64,000 nt of DNA. Origin: Glandiceps talaboti (Eukaryota > Hemichordata > Enteropneusta > Spengelidae). Positions 1 to 12,091 of this stretch are shown one piece after another; the stretch's first letter is position 1, and the number at the start of each line of letters is the position of its first letter. The stretch is from positions 15,439,012-15,503,011 of the forward strand of contig NC_135564.1 of NCBI RefSeq assembly GCF_964340395.1, written 5' to 3'. Position numbers and translations under genes: made by a program. The notes beneath the pieces were generated by a model. The model saw only the letters and a program-made list of their open reading frames with translations. It was not told the DNA's origin and made no database searches.

Positions 1-177
1 AGAGTGAGACAAAACCTAACACTTTGTAAAAGCCTTACAGTGATTGGTTGTTGATGATACACTTCATTTGTTATGCCAATTATGGGCCAATCAAAATTAG
101 GAACTGAAACCTATACCTGTCACATAAAAATGTCTCGTCTTGCACGAGACTTGAGCAGTTTAATAGCGGAAGTCAAC
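1..177 (+). promoter_or_regulatory. CNEP1R1 5' leader/promoter-proximal stretch with upstream in-frame ATG and small hairpin
   Basis: An ATG at 130-132 is in frame with the CNEP1R1 start at 178, with no stop between. A perfect 7-bp inverted repeat with a 5-nt loop (GTCTCGT at 132-138, ACGAGAC at 144-150) begins on its last base. No clear core promoter motif is visible. Whether this is leader or an N-terminal extension cannot be settled from sequence; human CNEP1R1 lacks the extension. Confidence 0.35.
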
Positions 178-2134
178 ATGTCTCTGGAACAAGCAGAAGG
201 TTAGTGTAAATAAATACGATTAATACGCATTATCCGTTAATCTAGACACTTTAAAATGATAGACGAAATCGTTGTCAGTCTGTGGTATATGAATTACCCG
301 TTATTTACGAACTATTACTGTTCATTCTATATTGAACGAAGTCGAAGAAAAAATATAGAGCATCCACAGACACTTGTAACCCATCAGATTTTTTTGATGA
401 TGTGAACAAGACAGAATGATATTGTTTTTTTTGAACTGCATAATTCCACTAATGTAGAAAACATAATTTAGACAATTTTATAGACAATTTCATGCATTCT
501 CACATATTAATCTATCAAAAATCACAAGTGTCAGTGGAAGGAACCCCTTAGCCCAGAGACTTGGCTTGAAAATGTCATTCCAGACAGATTGTAGAATCAA
601 CCAGCCAAGTCTCCAGGCTAAGAACTTCTTTGAAAACCATGTAGAAGAATCGCTCAACTGATTTCCGAAGCACGAAGTGTTTTGGGCGAGATTGACTGTG
701 ACTGAGAAACAGATATTCCGATGTTCCTGACCCTTTACCAAAATATACACAAGAATTGTGATTCCTGACAAATAAAAACTTATTTACTGCACATTTTTTT
801 TGAAATTCCTGTGATGTTACAACTGAAAAGCCATACAATTTATGTCCTATGTTGATCTGCTGTACAGAGAGCTACTTCCGCATTCCTGTCCTGAAAGCTT
901 ACGGTGTCATTTGTTTATTACAGTACTGAGTACGATTTAAACCCTGTTGGCACCAGGATCCGCGACATTTCAAATTTTAGTAATCTAACCATTTGAAAAT
1001 CTTTTATATAAAAAGCACCATATCATTTTCAGTCAGGGCAAAAGGTTATAACCCCAATATGGGCATTTGTGCTTTTGAATTTAGATATTTCCTGCCATTA
1101 ACACTTCGAACAGATTAAGATCTAAACCTCCCCCCCCCCCCCCTCACAAAGTTGAAACTTCCATATTGGGACTGTAAATGAATATTACAACTCATTTCAA
1201 AGGTTTTATGAATGTTAATCACGTTATTTGTATATTAATACTAGATCTGAAGTCATTTGAAAGACGTTTGACGGAATACATAGCATTTTTAGGACCTGCA
1301 ACACGGAGAAGTCGGAGTAAGTCAAACAGTATTAAAGGGGAAAAGATACCTTGTGTATTCACTTTGTTGGATAAAAATTTGGATTTTAATGAGATGAAAT
1401 GCTTCCGTTAAACATATTATCAACTGTTGCTATTGTTATTGCAATTGTAATACATTTAATGAATGTTCCCAGCACTGAGCCTCATACATCACCTCCACCT
1501 AAGTTCAAATCAATGGCAATTCAGTACTTTAAAATGAATGAAATACTGCATTTTATCTCAGCATCCAAGTCTTTATTAAACGACTCAACTTGACAAGGTA
1601 TCATTCAGAGATGTATGGTCAACAACTGTACATGTACTATTATTTACTTTATGTATTATGGTATATTGTTTTTTCTAGTGTTATTTAGTACTAATAGTCT
1701 ATAAGATACAATGTGGCATGCTAAGTTCCTACCAGGTACTGATGGTCAGTCAGGATAGAATGGTACAATGTTATCAATTAGAGTGATATGTGTTTACATT
1801 TCCACACAATCAGTTATAACCGGTTTGAATTCATGTTTACTTCACTCATTATGAAGCTCAGATTCTCTCTTGCTTTTCCAATTTGTACACTACAAATTTT
1901 GTATCAGCAAGTATAAGAATGTTGGAAGGAAAAGTTGTTTTGGGTAACAGCCATTTCAGATATGAAAAACACACATGCACACACACACACACACACACAC
2001 ACACAGCTTCTTTTTTTACCTTGTACATAACACTTTCTTCACTGCAATAAGCTCCTCACTCTTCTAGTCAAGTTTTATTCACTAAGGTGACATACAAGCC
2101 TACTACTACGACGACGACGACGACAATGACGGCG

Positions 2135-2188
<54 letters not shown>

Positions 2189-2563
2189 GCTACTACTTCT
2201 ATACTACTACTACTAACACACATAGCCCATTCAATATCAAATCATCACAAGACAACAAAGCTGGTAGTCAAGTCTTTTACTGTTGATGATTTCAGAAACT
2301 AGATAAACGTTTGAAGATTGTAAACTAAAATAGTGAATATGAATTAAAATATAACTGTATATCATTTTCTGTTGTGTATTATGACCCTTGTACTTCATTT
2401 GATTTACCAAACTAATGAATTTTTGTGTTATCAATTTCACTTGACAGTTATCTTGATAGTGGTATCTGTTTGTACAGCAACTGGTGCATGGACATGGTTG
2501 TTTGACCCTATGACCTCTCAAGTAAGTTAGATATATTGTGTGTGTGGCCCAGTGGGTGTGGGT

Positions 2564-2594
<31 letters not shown>

Positions 2595-4490
2595 GTATGA
2601 GTGTGTTTAACTGTGTTAGTTTGTTTGCTAGCTTGTCTACTACTATCCGTAAACTTGCCATGGCTGCCTGTATTGTCATTATCTACCAACATCATACTAA
2701 CAGAAACATGCATGTCTGAAACTGGCCAAGTTTTACACACTCTGTTTGGGCAATTAATGCCAGATAAAACTGACTAAGTTTACTGGTGAAAATCTATATG
2801 TCACTTTGAATGATGTCCAATGAAACTAACTAAGTTCAAAACACATCCTGTTTTGGAGATTTTAAATGAAACTAACTTTTTAAGTTTTGGGTGATTGGGT
2901 GATGATGTCCAATGAAATTGATGGTAAGTCTCAAACACTTTGTTTGGACAATATCAGATATCCAAGATAAAATATATTTGTAACACGGTCATGGTGATGA
3001 CACATGATACTAATTGTAAGTCTGAAACAAAGTAGAATTATTAATAAATATTTAAAAAATTCCAAATCATAAATATCTTTACTTTCTATTACAGGTTGCT
3101 TTTATTCATTCACTATGGAACCATCCTTTCTTCACAATCAGCTGCATAACGTTAATTGTCTTATTTTTGGGTGGAATCCATAAAAGAGTGGTTGCTCCGT
3201 CAATGTATCCTTCATCAGTGTTTTAGTAAGGTTTGGGATCTGTTAACAGAGCTAGGAAATTTTATAAAACTGACAGATTACAATACCTTGTACCATACTT
3301 ATTGTGAGGAACCTCCGTAACAGAGGGTTGAAATCTGCTAGGTGGGGAGTGTCAGTAACAGAGGTGGGAATCTAGTATCATGTGAGACAAGTGCGGCATG
3401 AAGGCACATTATAAATCAGGAGGTGTGATGCTTGCAAGCTAATGTCAGGTGTCGAGGCAGTGTGGTAGTATTTTAGAGATTTTACTCTGTGGGCCTAATA
3501 AAAAACTTGTTTGGTTCCAGTTACCCGACTCCCACCTAGTTTTTCATGGTGACCCTAAACTTTGTTTACGTATTCAAGAAAAAATAATAATAAAATCGCA
3601 AAAATTGTGAAGTCTCGCAAGAAATAGTGGATGCGGAAACTGACATCAACTTAGAAAGAAAATATTAAACTGTTCTTCCAATCTGTAATGGCTGTACATC
3701 TGATGAGAAGAAACCAATAACACAGAGACCATATGGAAAACAACAGAAAACATAACTATCTGAAGTAGACACTCACATATGAAAAAATATCATGTAGGAT
3801 CATATATATAAAAGAAATGAAATAAAAAATCTACCTACTCCACCTATTCTTAAATTGAGCATAATTGGAATCACACAATTTTTTTGTTAGATCTTTTTAG
3901 GCCAATTATGGAAAAAAAAAAAGTGTCCAGTTTCAGCCTATGTAACTTTTAATGGAAATTGCTTCTTTGTGTCATTTCCTTAACAAATTGATACAGAATA
4001 ACAGCAAGGGTTCGGACAGTTCTACAAGATTATAATATGTCATGTGATGATGTAAGTATATCATTACTACTGTCTGCCTGTCACTGAGATTAATGTTTTG
4101 AAATTACATGAATTTTGTGTTTTATTTTCGAAATCTGGGGGGGGGGGGGGGGGGGGGGAACCTCTACGGTTGTATCCACATGTTTCCTGGTGGGTACCAG
4201 ATGTCTGGTAACACTTGTATCGACAGTAAAATGCAGCCATTGGTAAATAATCTACCCTACATTTATTGCACCAGGTATTGTATTAACATAAAAACAAAAG
4301 ATTGTATAGTGCAGCCACTGGGGGTGCTATTCAACAGTACCTTAGTAGCATCATGGAGGGGGGGGGGGGGGTACTGGATGACATGAACACAAACTTGTGG
4401 GTATTCAGAAGTTGAAATGATGATAATGTCATCTGTGTATTATTCTTGCAGACTGGAAAATTGATTTTGAAACCAAGGCCGACCACATGA
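178..4490 (+). CDS. CNEP1R1: Nuclear envelope phosphatase regulatory subunit 1 (TMEM188), 6 exons, 123 aa
   Basis: Coding exons: 178-199, 1245-1316, 2448-2521, 3095-3204, 3997-4051 and 4452-4490. All junctions are GT-AG and keep frame (372 nt including the stop). The product is known in animals as the partner of the CTDNEP1 phosphatase, which dephosphorylates lipin at the nuclear envelope and ER. Human CNEP1R1 (125 aa, from memory) matches along its length: SLEQAEDLK and FERRLTEYI near the N-terminus, SVCTATGAW in the first membrane segment (about residues 33-50), [16 protein letters not shown] leading into the second (about 68-84), then [17 protein letters not shown] and [10 protein letters not shown] at the C-terminus. 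The start at 178 matches the human start. An in-frame ATG at 130 would add 16 residues. Microsatellites and G-runs lie in introns 2, 3 and 5. It converges with MED10 downstream. Family membership is very likely; the exact start is less certain. Confidence 0.93.
1979..2005. repeat. (CA)n microsatellite
   Basis: Perfect CA dinucleotide run in CNEP1R1 intron 2. Confidence 0.95.
2101..2214. repeat. (TAC)n/(ACG)n trinucleotide microsatellite
   Basis: Compound trinucleotide run in CNEP1R1 intron 2: TAC, then ACG, then a long ACT/TAC tract. Its open frame (poly-Thr) is an artefact of the repeat. Confidence 0.95.
2536..2595. repeat. (GT)n followed by a G-run
   Basis: GT-rich stretch running into a continuous G-tract shortly after the exon 3 donor of CNEP1R1. 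Such tracts can form quadruplexes and often cause sequencing errors. Confidence 0.9.
3503..3640 (+). repeat. Dispersed MITE-like repeat, copy 1
   Basis: This intron 4 segment starts with a TTTGGTTCCAGTTACCCGAC-like end, then has an A-rich stretch and GAAGTCTCGCAAG. The same order is seen at 23089-23205. Related ends occur at 12438, 32890 and 33450. It belongs to a multi-copy short family; the right boundary is not visible here. Confidence 0.55.
4137..4158. repeat. Poly-G tract in CNEP1R1 intron 5
   Basis: About 22 consecutive G on the + strand, 86 bases after the exon 5 donor. A second G-run lies near 4356-4370 in the same intron. Confidence 0.9.
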
Positions 4491-5710
4491 CGATAGATGA
4501 TGCCGTTGAACTGTATGTGTGTGTGTATGTGCTAGAAACAAATAACAAATTTGATAAACCTCATGACAATGTCCATATTTAAAGACCTTCAACTGTGTTT
4601 GTGATGCAAAAAATGAAGCAGGAAGATTTTGTGAGCTCCGTCACAGTAGCCAATTTTTGATAATTAGTGGTTATGAAGACTTTGAAGTCCGATGTGATGA
4701 CACAAAAAATATCAATCATGAAATGTTTTTACATAGTACTAGTTAAGATAAACCATTGAACCAAATACAATAATAGTTTTCTTGGGCAATTGCAGAGCAA
4801 CTGGAACCATTATATATGCATTAAGGATATTTCAAAATGATGGAAAAATGTTTTGCATTGTGAGATGTGCATCCTTTTCGAAAACAGATGTGTATTTTGC
4901 CATTTTTCTTTGGCAGATGTACCATGGGCCCTGCCATTTGTGTATCTTATAACGTTTCTGTCAATAGCAACATATAACCATTAGTGGTGCTCAAATAACC
5001 TACGCTACACATGCATTTGTGTGTACACCAGATATGCCTCCTACTTCCGTTAACATAAAGACTGAAGATTGTATGGTTTGGTGACTTGGGGTGCTAATTT
5101 GACACTGGCGTTTGCCTAGAAGTGATGGCCAGATCGAATTGTTCAGTACTGGACTTTGAAAATAACCCTTTCCAAACATTTCTTGACACATTTTTATAAC
5201 ATTCTTTCATTTTTCCAAACCCATGCGTTTCATGCACAACCATTTTGCCAAGGGCTTCTAGTAATACCAGGCATTTGGCACACATCATCAAAATTTTCAC
5301 CAGAACACTTTTATGTGACGCTTCATTCGAAAAGTAAGGCTGAAGAGTAAGTAACTGGGATACGGCATACTAGATTTCACTAGCAGCTGTATGTTACAGT
5401 TTAACAGTCTACAACAACTGTGCTCTTGGAAGTGCACCCTGGTGTTCAGAATGTTTTGTTTTCTATTCGAACACCATGTAATTTACTTTGAAATATGGTC
5501 AGTACACTCAATGTATCATTGTAGAAATGAGAGGTGTAGGGGTAAGAACATTCAATTTTCCAATTACTGGAAAACATAGTTAATTAGCGTCTTTTTCATT
5601 ACATGTATCAGTTAATTTTCTTTCAGCCAAGGATGACAAAGGCTACAATATTCATGTATTACAAATATTTAAATGTACTCGTGTAAAGAAATATACTACA
5701 CACAATTGTA

Positions 5711-5732
5711 AATAAATACAGATTTTTTTATT
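5711..5732. promoter_or_regulatory. Back-to-back polyadenylation signals for convergent genes
   Basis: AATAAA at 5711-5716 is the first such hexamer I find after the CNEP1R1 stop on the + strand. TTTATT at 5727-5732 (AATAAA on the - strand) is the first one after the MED10 stop. If both are used, the two transcripts end within about 50 bp of each other and may overlap. Confidence 0.5.
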
Positions 5733-6169
5733 CAAATTTGAAGTTGTATCGTGTTTCTTTGAAATGTATCAAAGAATTTCCCCTCCCTCACCATGCATCC
5801 CACCCTACATATAATGTTTTTCGTTTAATCCTGGTATGCCAACACATAGGACAAGTTCGACAGCAGTGCACTCAGCAGTTATTTTGAGGTATGGGCATAT
5901 CATGTGATGGTGAATGGACATTTTTAGGATGTATTAAAAGTTAATCTTGGCAGGTAAACGAGTATTTTTGGGGTCTTCAAGACTTGCTAAGTGTATATAA
6001 GCCTAGTAACATCACAGTTCTAGGTCCAAATACATACTATCACAGTAAGCAACCAAACCTCAAAACTACTGCCAAGTATTACGCTCTTGAATTTGTCACA
6101 AGTACCTTCATGTTTGTAGAATGCTGCCTGTGTGAATAGCGCCCTCACAGTTCAGGTCTTTGAAATCGC

Positions 6170-7045
6170 ATTGTTCCCTTGTGACATTGACAATGAGAAA
6201 ACTGAAAACTTACATCCGATGTTTTTCACATCATGCAATGAAATACAAATTTTAATTCGTATTGGTCTGTTATGAGTTTGGTGATGACCAAAAAAATCAA
6301 CTGAACTCCTTTCATTACAGCAGTAGCAGTGACTGATACTGAAATGTTTTGTTAAGTTACCAATGACAAAACTTACACGCACTTCCTTTTCATCATACTC
6401 ATGGTCTGAAAATGACATAATTTTATATTGTCCTGTTGTGATTGTGGCAACTACAAAATCTGTAATACTGTATCCTTATCCATGTTTATGTATTTGCAGT
6501 AATTGAGTACAAAAATGGCTTTTACAGTAGTGACAGATGACACTAAAACTTCCAGTTGTGACATTGACAATGACAAAACTGCAAACTCATTGTTTCTTTA
6601 TCATTCATGAAAAGATACAAAGTCTATGACATCTCACAGTCATTCTAAATTTGTTTCTCAATTACAACGGTGGCGCAGAGGACCACAATGGAATAAGTTG
6701 TCAAAACATTTTGGGACATCCTCAACAGAGGTACTCAGTGAGGTATCTGTCTTGTATGTCCTGCAAAAGTGACAGTTGTATTGTACATCCATTTTAGTTT
6801 GTGGTTTTCCGAATATTTTTTTGCCTGCCAAAATCATATCAAATCAAATCAGCATGACAATGGAACTGTAACTTTTACTTGTACAACGGTACACTTGTAG
6901 ACTCCGAATATACATTTTCTAATAACAATGGTGATGAAAATGACACGACACAGTCACTGTCAACCTTTCGTTACAACAACAATACTCATAGTAGTGACTG
7001 ATGCAACAACGTTCTGCTGTAAGACTGACAATGGGAAAACTTAAT
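6170..7045. repeat. Diverged repeats with GACAATGACAAAACT core in the MED10 3' region
   Basis: Four related blocks near 6170-6215, 6310-6385, 6520-6590 and 6960-7045. They share GTGACATTGACAATG-type cores followed by AAAACT. Three also have GTAGTGACTGAT-type text upstream. Spacing is irregular and divergence high, so this is an old duplicated unit. Function unknown. Confidence 0.45.
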
Positions 7046-7184
7046 TCACATTACCATTATCATAGTCACAACACTTCCATTACTTTGTTATCCTGAGACA
7101 TTCAAAAAATCTCTAAGTCATAATTATCATTGTACTTTTTCATGGGCAATATGTGTAGTATTCTGTTGTCATGGATACTGTATT

Positions 7185-7606
7185 TCACGTATTTGATGTT
7201 GATTTCTCCAGCCCCCTGAGTGTCTTATAACTGTCCATTTCTTCTGGAAACATTTTACTCAGTTCATGAACCAGTTGTGATTTAAATCGCTACAAATGAA
7301 CACAAGTAAAGGAAAAGAATTACTTCACACCAAGTTCCATTTTCTTCTTTAGGTGGACAGACACATAAATAACAAAACATACTTGATTACAGAATTAATA
7401 TCTTTATTATTCTGTTGACTTATTCCATATGATCACATTTGAATTGGATGCTATACTTTTACAAAATTATGCTTCCACATGCACACACACAAACACACAT
7501 GTATATCAGATAGACTGACATATGTACATACATGTAATACACACATACACATACATACATACATACATACATACATACATACATACATACATACATACAT
7601 ACAAAT

Positions 7607-7655
<49 letters not shown>

Positions 7656-10114
7656 TACATACATACATACATACATACATACATACATACATACATACAT
7701 ACATACATACATACATACATACATACATACATACATACAGGTACATACTGTTACACACACACACATTGACTATCAATATCTCTACAAAAAAAATAAAAAT
7801 TCAGAAAATTGTGAATGCTTACCCTAAATGTATCTATTTTTCCTTTGACTTGTTCATTTTTGGCAAGAGCTTTTTCCATGCAGTCTTTAGTGTAAAGTTG
7901 TGGATTCCTTCCTTGATCAATATACCTGGTTGACAAATAACAGAATAATGATCAGGAAATTGCACAAACTACATAGTTGTACCTACAAGTGCTGATTTCA
8001 TGAGTAGTAAGTATTTATAATGTTAGCTCAAGATTGTCACCAGACCATTTTTTTACTCTCATTTTATATATTATTAACACAGCTACACCTTACTAACACT
8101 ATTGTTATTTCAAGCAATGCACAATAACGAAATACACCACATCTACTTCATGTACCTATTGTAATACAAAGTCATGTGGTGAGTGTGCGTTCTTGCGAGC
8201 AACACCAGTATTACGGAACAGTATACCACTTGATCTTCGTTCATCACCCACTGTCGATAAATTCAAAAAGGACATCAAGACACATCTGTTTGGAAGAGAA
8301 TTTTCTAACATTCTACTATGATCTACTATTTTTCCTGTTCGGCACCATAGAATATTACGTCATATTGGATTTTGGCGGTATACAAATTCTTTTGATTGAT
8401 TGCTTGATTGACTGATGTTCCAGATATCAGAAACATGAAAGACTGCATAGCTTGGCCACTTGGGAGGCCAAGCAAAAGTAGATATTTGGCCAGAAAGGAA
8501 TTCATTTTTGTTGTGGGTCAAAATGATATCTATGTTTTCTGGTAAGTGATCACCCAGACTGAGATAAGAGAACACTTAATTTTGGTGTGACAAAAAAGTT
8601 TCTGTGTATCATTAGTGTGTGAAATTGGCATAGAGAGGGCATAATGAAAATTTGTGACATACATGTACACACCATTCACAAGCTACATGTAGTGTTATGT
8701 GTTCAGGGAGCAAGGGGGTGTTGTGTCCGAAGGTCAGTGGCCATCTATGGCAGATGATATATGCATTGTCTTTATGTTAAGGTGTCTAACTATAACCCTA
8801 CAAAAGGCTACATACCCACACTGTAGTTCACCTTGAGGGTTAGTACAAAAATGTAACCCTCTAGCCTGAATAGTTTCTAGATGTTTCAGCACCTGACTTT
8901 TTCGGACCTAGATGTTTCAGCACTACTTTGGCCGTTTCAGCACCGCTACTCAAGATGTTTTGGCAACACTGTCCAAGGTAATTCGACACACTACCCAAGA
9001 CAAATTGGTGCTACTAATTAAACGTTGTGGTTCTTCTTTCATTAAACTAACTCTAACCCTAACCTGAACTGTCTGGGAAACATTTCCGAAACATCTAGGG
9101 CTGAAACGTTCAGGTTCTGAAACAACCAATTACCACCACCTGAATACTCACTCAAACACTTCAAGTGGTACATGTACATCCTGGATATCACTTCTACATC
9201 TGTCAATCTCCTGCATTCCAGTCACCATTCTCAAACTGTCAAGAAATTATAAAATAGTTGCTTGAAGTCCCTGACACTGGAAACATGTATCAGATGAGAA
9301 ATACATACAATTGCATATAGATTTTCCGCACTAGTTTCTGCATAGACAGTGGTTTTCTTCTCCACTGTCTATGGTTTCTGCATGCATGGACCTGTATACA
9401 TGTACATCACATGTATTATAACAGTATATAGTTAGCTGCTAGAATTGTACTTTGCAGCGTTTATTTTTTTGCACAATCTCCTTTCTTTTTTTTCCCATCT
9501 AGTGTTGGGATTTCCATGGAGTCTGTCAGTATTGTAAAATGAAGCAAAAAACAAACAAACAAACAAAACGCCAGTTACTAGTTTCTGCAGCTAAATAGTA
9601 TTAGTCTGTACGTGTTCTTCTTGCCAAATGTGCAAAACGGTGGAGAAGGCGACACAAGGACGTTTCGACACGATTTGTGTCATCGATTCTTTCAATCATC
9701 AATGTACACAAAGTTGAGTACAGTCATCTCAAATTAGTTGTATTGCCTCGAATAACTACGATTTGTACATTTAGCAAGGACACAGGAAGAGTTTAAAACA
9801 GCTTTATGTATTTGTAAACACGAATATATAATGTATCATCAATTCCAAGGATATTTTCAATCAAAATACAACATGACCCGTGAGTCACCTTCTAACTTGT
9901 AACTAGCTACGTTGATCATGTTGATGTGGAATGTCTAGTAAGAATGCCCAAAATACACAACAATATGAAATAAAAAATACGCTTACATTTTTTGGTTCAG
10001 AACATTTTGACCCTGTGGTTGGAAATCACTCACGATAATACCCATTTGGCGAGTATTTTCAATGAACCTTTCCAAGTTCTGTTCAATCTGCTCAAATTTG
10101 TCGTGCGACGCCAT
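7185..10114 (-). CDS. MED10: Mediator complex subunit 10, 4 exons, 139 aa
   Basis: Coding exons on the - strand in transcript order: 10114-9987, 9235-9152, 7925-7823 and 7289-7185. Junctions are GT-AG and frames join exactly (420 nt including the stop). MED10 is a small subunit of the Mediator middle module, which links transcription factors to RNA polymerase II in the nucleus. Compared with human MED10 (135 aa, from memory), exon 1 gives GIIVSDFQP and LNQK, exon 2 VTGMQEIDRC and VPLEVFE, exon 3 YIDQGRNPQLYTK and ALAKNEQVKGKID, and exon 4 FKSQLVHELSKMFPE. The acidic human C-terminus is replaced by a short unrelated tail. Intron 1 holds a 33-bp hairpin insertion, intron 2 a LINE tail and a MITE-like element, intron 3 an ACAT microsatellite. 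Head-to-head with DHCR7, 5.8 kb away. Confidence 0.94.
7529..7740. repeat. (ACAT)n/(CA)n microsatellite in MED10 intron 3
   Basis: About 210 bp of nearly pure ACAT repeats with an embedded CA run at 7626-7651. Every reading frame is open on both strands, so the several predicted proteins here are artefacts. Confidence 0.97.
8205..8416 (+). mobile_element. LINE 3'-end fragment (C-terminus of ORF2 plus TTGA-rich tail)
   Basis: Bases 8205-8321 translate to a 38-residue open end with NSIPLDLRSSPTVDKFKKDI then KTHLF and a stop at 8319-8321. This is the typical last stretch of the endonuclease/reverse-transcriptase ORF in CR1/L2-type non-LTR retrotransposons (general pattern WNSLPxxIRxxxSLxxFKxxLKTHLF). 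About 75 bp of 3' UTR follow, ending in a TTGATTGATTG-type run, the short-repeat tail common in those clades. The element is 5'-truncated, keeping only the last 200 bp or so, in the opposite orientation to its host gene, in MED10 intron 2. The Trp usual at the start of the motif is Arg. Clade assignment is inference. Confidence 0.72.
8882..9124. mobile_element. MITE-like inverted-repeat element in MED10 intron 2
   Basis: The left end TGTTTCAGCACCTGA and right end TCAGGTTCTGAAACA are inverted copies with one mismatch. The match continues inward, about 35 bp in all, through CTAGATGTTTC on the left and GAAACATCTAG on the right. About 243 bp with no coding capacity, consistent with a non-autonomous DNA transposon. 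No target duplication was identified, so the ends are approximate. Confidence 0.55.
9334..9380. mobile_element. 33-bp hairpin insertion with 7-bp target duplication (CATAGAC type)
   Basis: CATAGACAGTGG (9341-9352) and CCACTGTCTATG (9362-9373) form a perfect 12-bp stem around a 9-nt loop. The direct repeat GTTTCTG flanks it at 9334-9340 and 9374-9380. Located in MED10 intron 1. Same design as 24159-24203 and 25458-25509. Confidence 0.6.
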
Positions 10115-10217
10115 TTTGTGGGTTTGAGTATCCCTAGCCATATGGATAAAGGATTTATAGTGAAAATATGTAGCTAACTTAAGTGGCCCTACTTGTGTTG
10201 CATAGCCCTCGCTCAAA

Positions 10218-10253
10218 CATGGATCTATTGAGAAAATAGAAAATAGATCCATG
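10218..10253. repeat. 12-bp perfect hairpin just upstream of MED10
   Basis: CATGGATCTATT (10218-10229) pairs with AATAGATCCATG (10242-10253), with a 12-nt loop. It lies about 105 bp upstream of the MED10 ATG. A 4-bp GCTC flanks both sides (10211-10214 and 10253-10256 with a one-base overlap), too short to call a target duplication. It may be an insertion like the other hairpins or a leader structure. Confidence 0.4.
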
Positions 10254-12000
10254 CTCTAGCTGACATGTAAATCCGTCAGCCTGATGATCAAGATGTAGAG
10301 GACTGAGGAATGGGGACTAGCTTACCAGCATCAGATACGAGCTGTTGAATAATGTTGCTACGAATGCGTATTCTCCATACACTGCCATATGCAGCCTACC
10401 TTCATAAGCATGTTCGCTGCTGTATTAATTATGGATATTGGTATTTTTATTTAAAGGCAAGATGTAAGCTTATATGTTATATTCTACATATCCATACAAG
10501 CAAAATTACACGCCCATATATGGTTTAATTAAATAATGAAACCGGCGTATGTAGTTCTAGCAGTGGGCTACAATCAATATCATTTTGTTCTTGAGTCGTG
10601 CCAAGGTATATAGTTTATGAGCTAGGATCATCAAGGCCTAAAGTTTGATGAGTCGGTTTATCTATCTCTCTGTCTACGTGTAACCTTACAGCACTACCGG
10701 TGCAGCCAATTGAGGTTTCTGTGCAAATAGTGTAGTTTTCGATTTTTCACACAGGATGTTTTAGTGGGTGTAAATTGTTCATAGGTTGATTCCAAGGGTT
10801 GATTCTTTAAATTCGTTGCTAGCTACATTTTCAAACTCTATAGTTACGTGTATAATATTATGTTCCAGACCACGATAGATTATGTGCAGTCCACATATGT
10901 TACAAGACTAGCACGAAATGTATGAGGATTAAGTATAATCGACTCGGAGATTTACGATTACAGTAGGTATGATGACACGTACGCGTGCCCTTGAAAGACA
11001 ATAAGTCGTCAATTAAAAAAAAAGTTGTTATACTTATTTCCCTTTGTGGTACTCCAAGGATTGTTGAACCATGGACAATGGAGGGGACAATCTCCCTTGT
11101 CTATAACGTCCATAGAATAATGACAGTGATGTAATGTATACGGTTTACACTGGCTACAAACATAAACATCTTAGAGTCATTTATCTATTTTTACATTAAA
11201 TCTGCGTAAGCTGAGTTAGTAAATATTTTCCTCATTTTAAAATACCTACCTTGATTAATCTATTTTACTAGTAATATGATGTTTATATCAATGCATACAT
11301 TCTATGGCATCACTCGCATTAATATATTACTATTAGAAGAGTTGATTACAAAGTAGGGTTTTCTTCGACTCTTTCAAGTACATGTAACGGTTAAATATGC
11401 AGTAAACCCCCCACCCCCACCCACCCCAAAAACACAACAACAACAACAACAACCGTATAAACCACATGCAGAAAAGGAAGAAAGTCTGTGTATAAACTCA
11501 CCCTGTGCCTATTTGACCTTGCACCAATATTGTAGTCACAACATTAACCCGTTTGTCATTGACTTCATACTCTCGATCTTCTTGTAGAACGTGCTGTCTT
11601 GTTTACAGTTAATACACACTCCAAGGTGTCCAAATATAATTGTACTCCTAGAAATCAAGTTTTCTAATACTAGTAGACAGTATAAATTGGAAACAATTGC
11701 ATTAGAATATTCGGTTCTCCTTGTAGCACTGATTGTTGAACGTGCCGTGTTGTTGATAGTTTATACACACTTCAAGGTGTCCAAATATATACTTATTCCG
11801 AAATAAATAAAGTTATGCTTTCTAAGTGTATACACTGAAGAACAACCCCATTGAGAAATGAGCGTTATCGCTTTATGGGTCGTTATCAATTAATAATTTT
11901 TTTTAATTCTCCGTTTACATGTAAAAGTATGGAACAGAATTCGAAACAAGTTGTTTAGTTATAACTGTTTAACAGCCATGATAACGTTTGTTTGTTGTTC

Positions 12001-12001
12001 G

Positions 12002-12046
<45 letters not shown>

Positions 12047-12058
12047 GGTGTGTTGCTG

Positions 12059-12090
<32 letters not shown>
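12001..12090. repeat. (GTT)n/(GGT)n microsatellite
   Basis: Trinucleotide run GTT, then GGT, then GTT again. The predicted poly-Val/poly-Cys frame is an artefact. Confidence 0.93.

Positions 12091-12091
<1 letters not shown>

Larger units (their letters stand above)
4491..7184. other. 3' regions of CNEP1R1 (+) and MED10 (-), no other gene seen
   Basis: This 2.7-kb stretch separates the stop codons of two convergent genes. It holds their predicted 3' UTRs, meeting near 5711-5732. A weak duplicated segment is visible (4268-4345 in the last CNEP1R1 intron resembles 5026-5107). A diverged repeat lies at 6170-7045. Short open frames here match no family I recognise. Confidence 0.6.

Noticed and set aside
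7451-7827. Several open frames of 86-105 codons on both strands
   Set aside because: They are translations of the ACAT/CA microsatellite in MED10 intron 3.
9050-9070. Telomere-like AACCCTAACC
   Set aside because: A single short occurrence inside a MITE-like element, not an array.
10315-10430. Short minus-strand frame ending in a GTAAGC donor-like site, resembling an exon
   Set aside because: Only about 35 codons, no recognised similarity and no in-frame partner exon.
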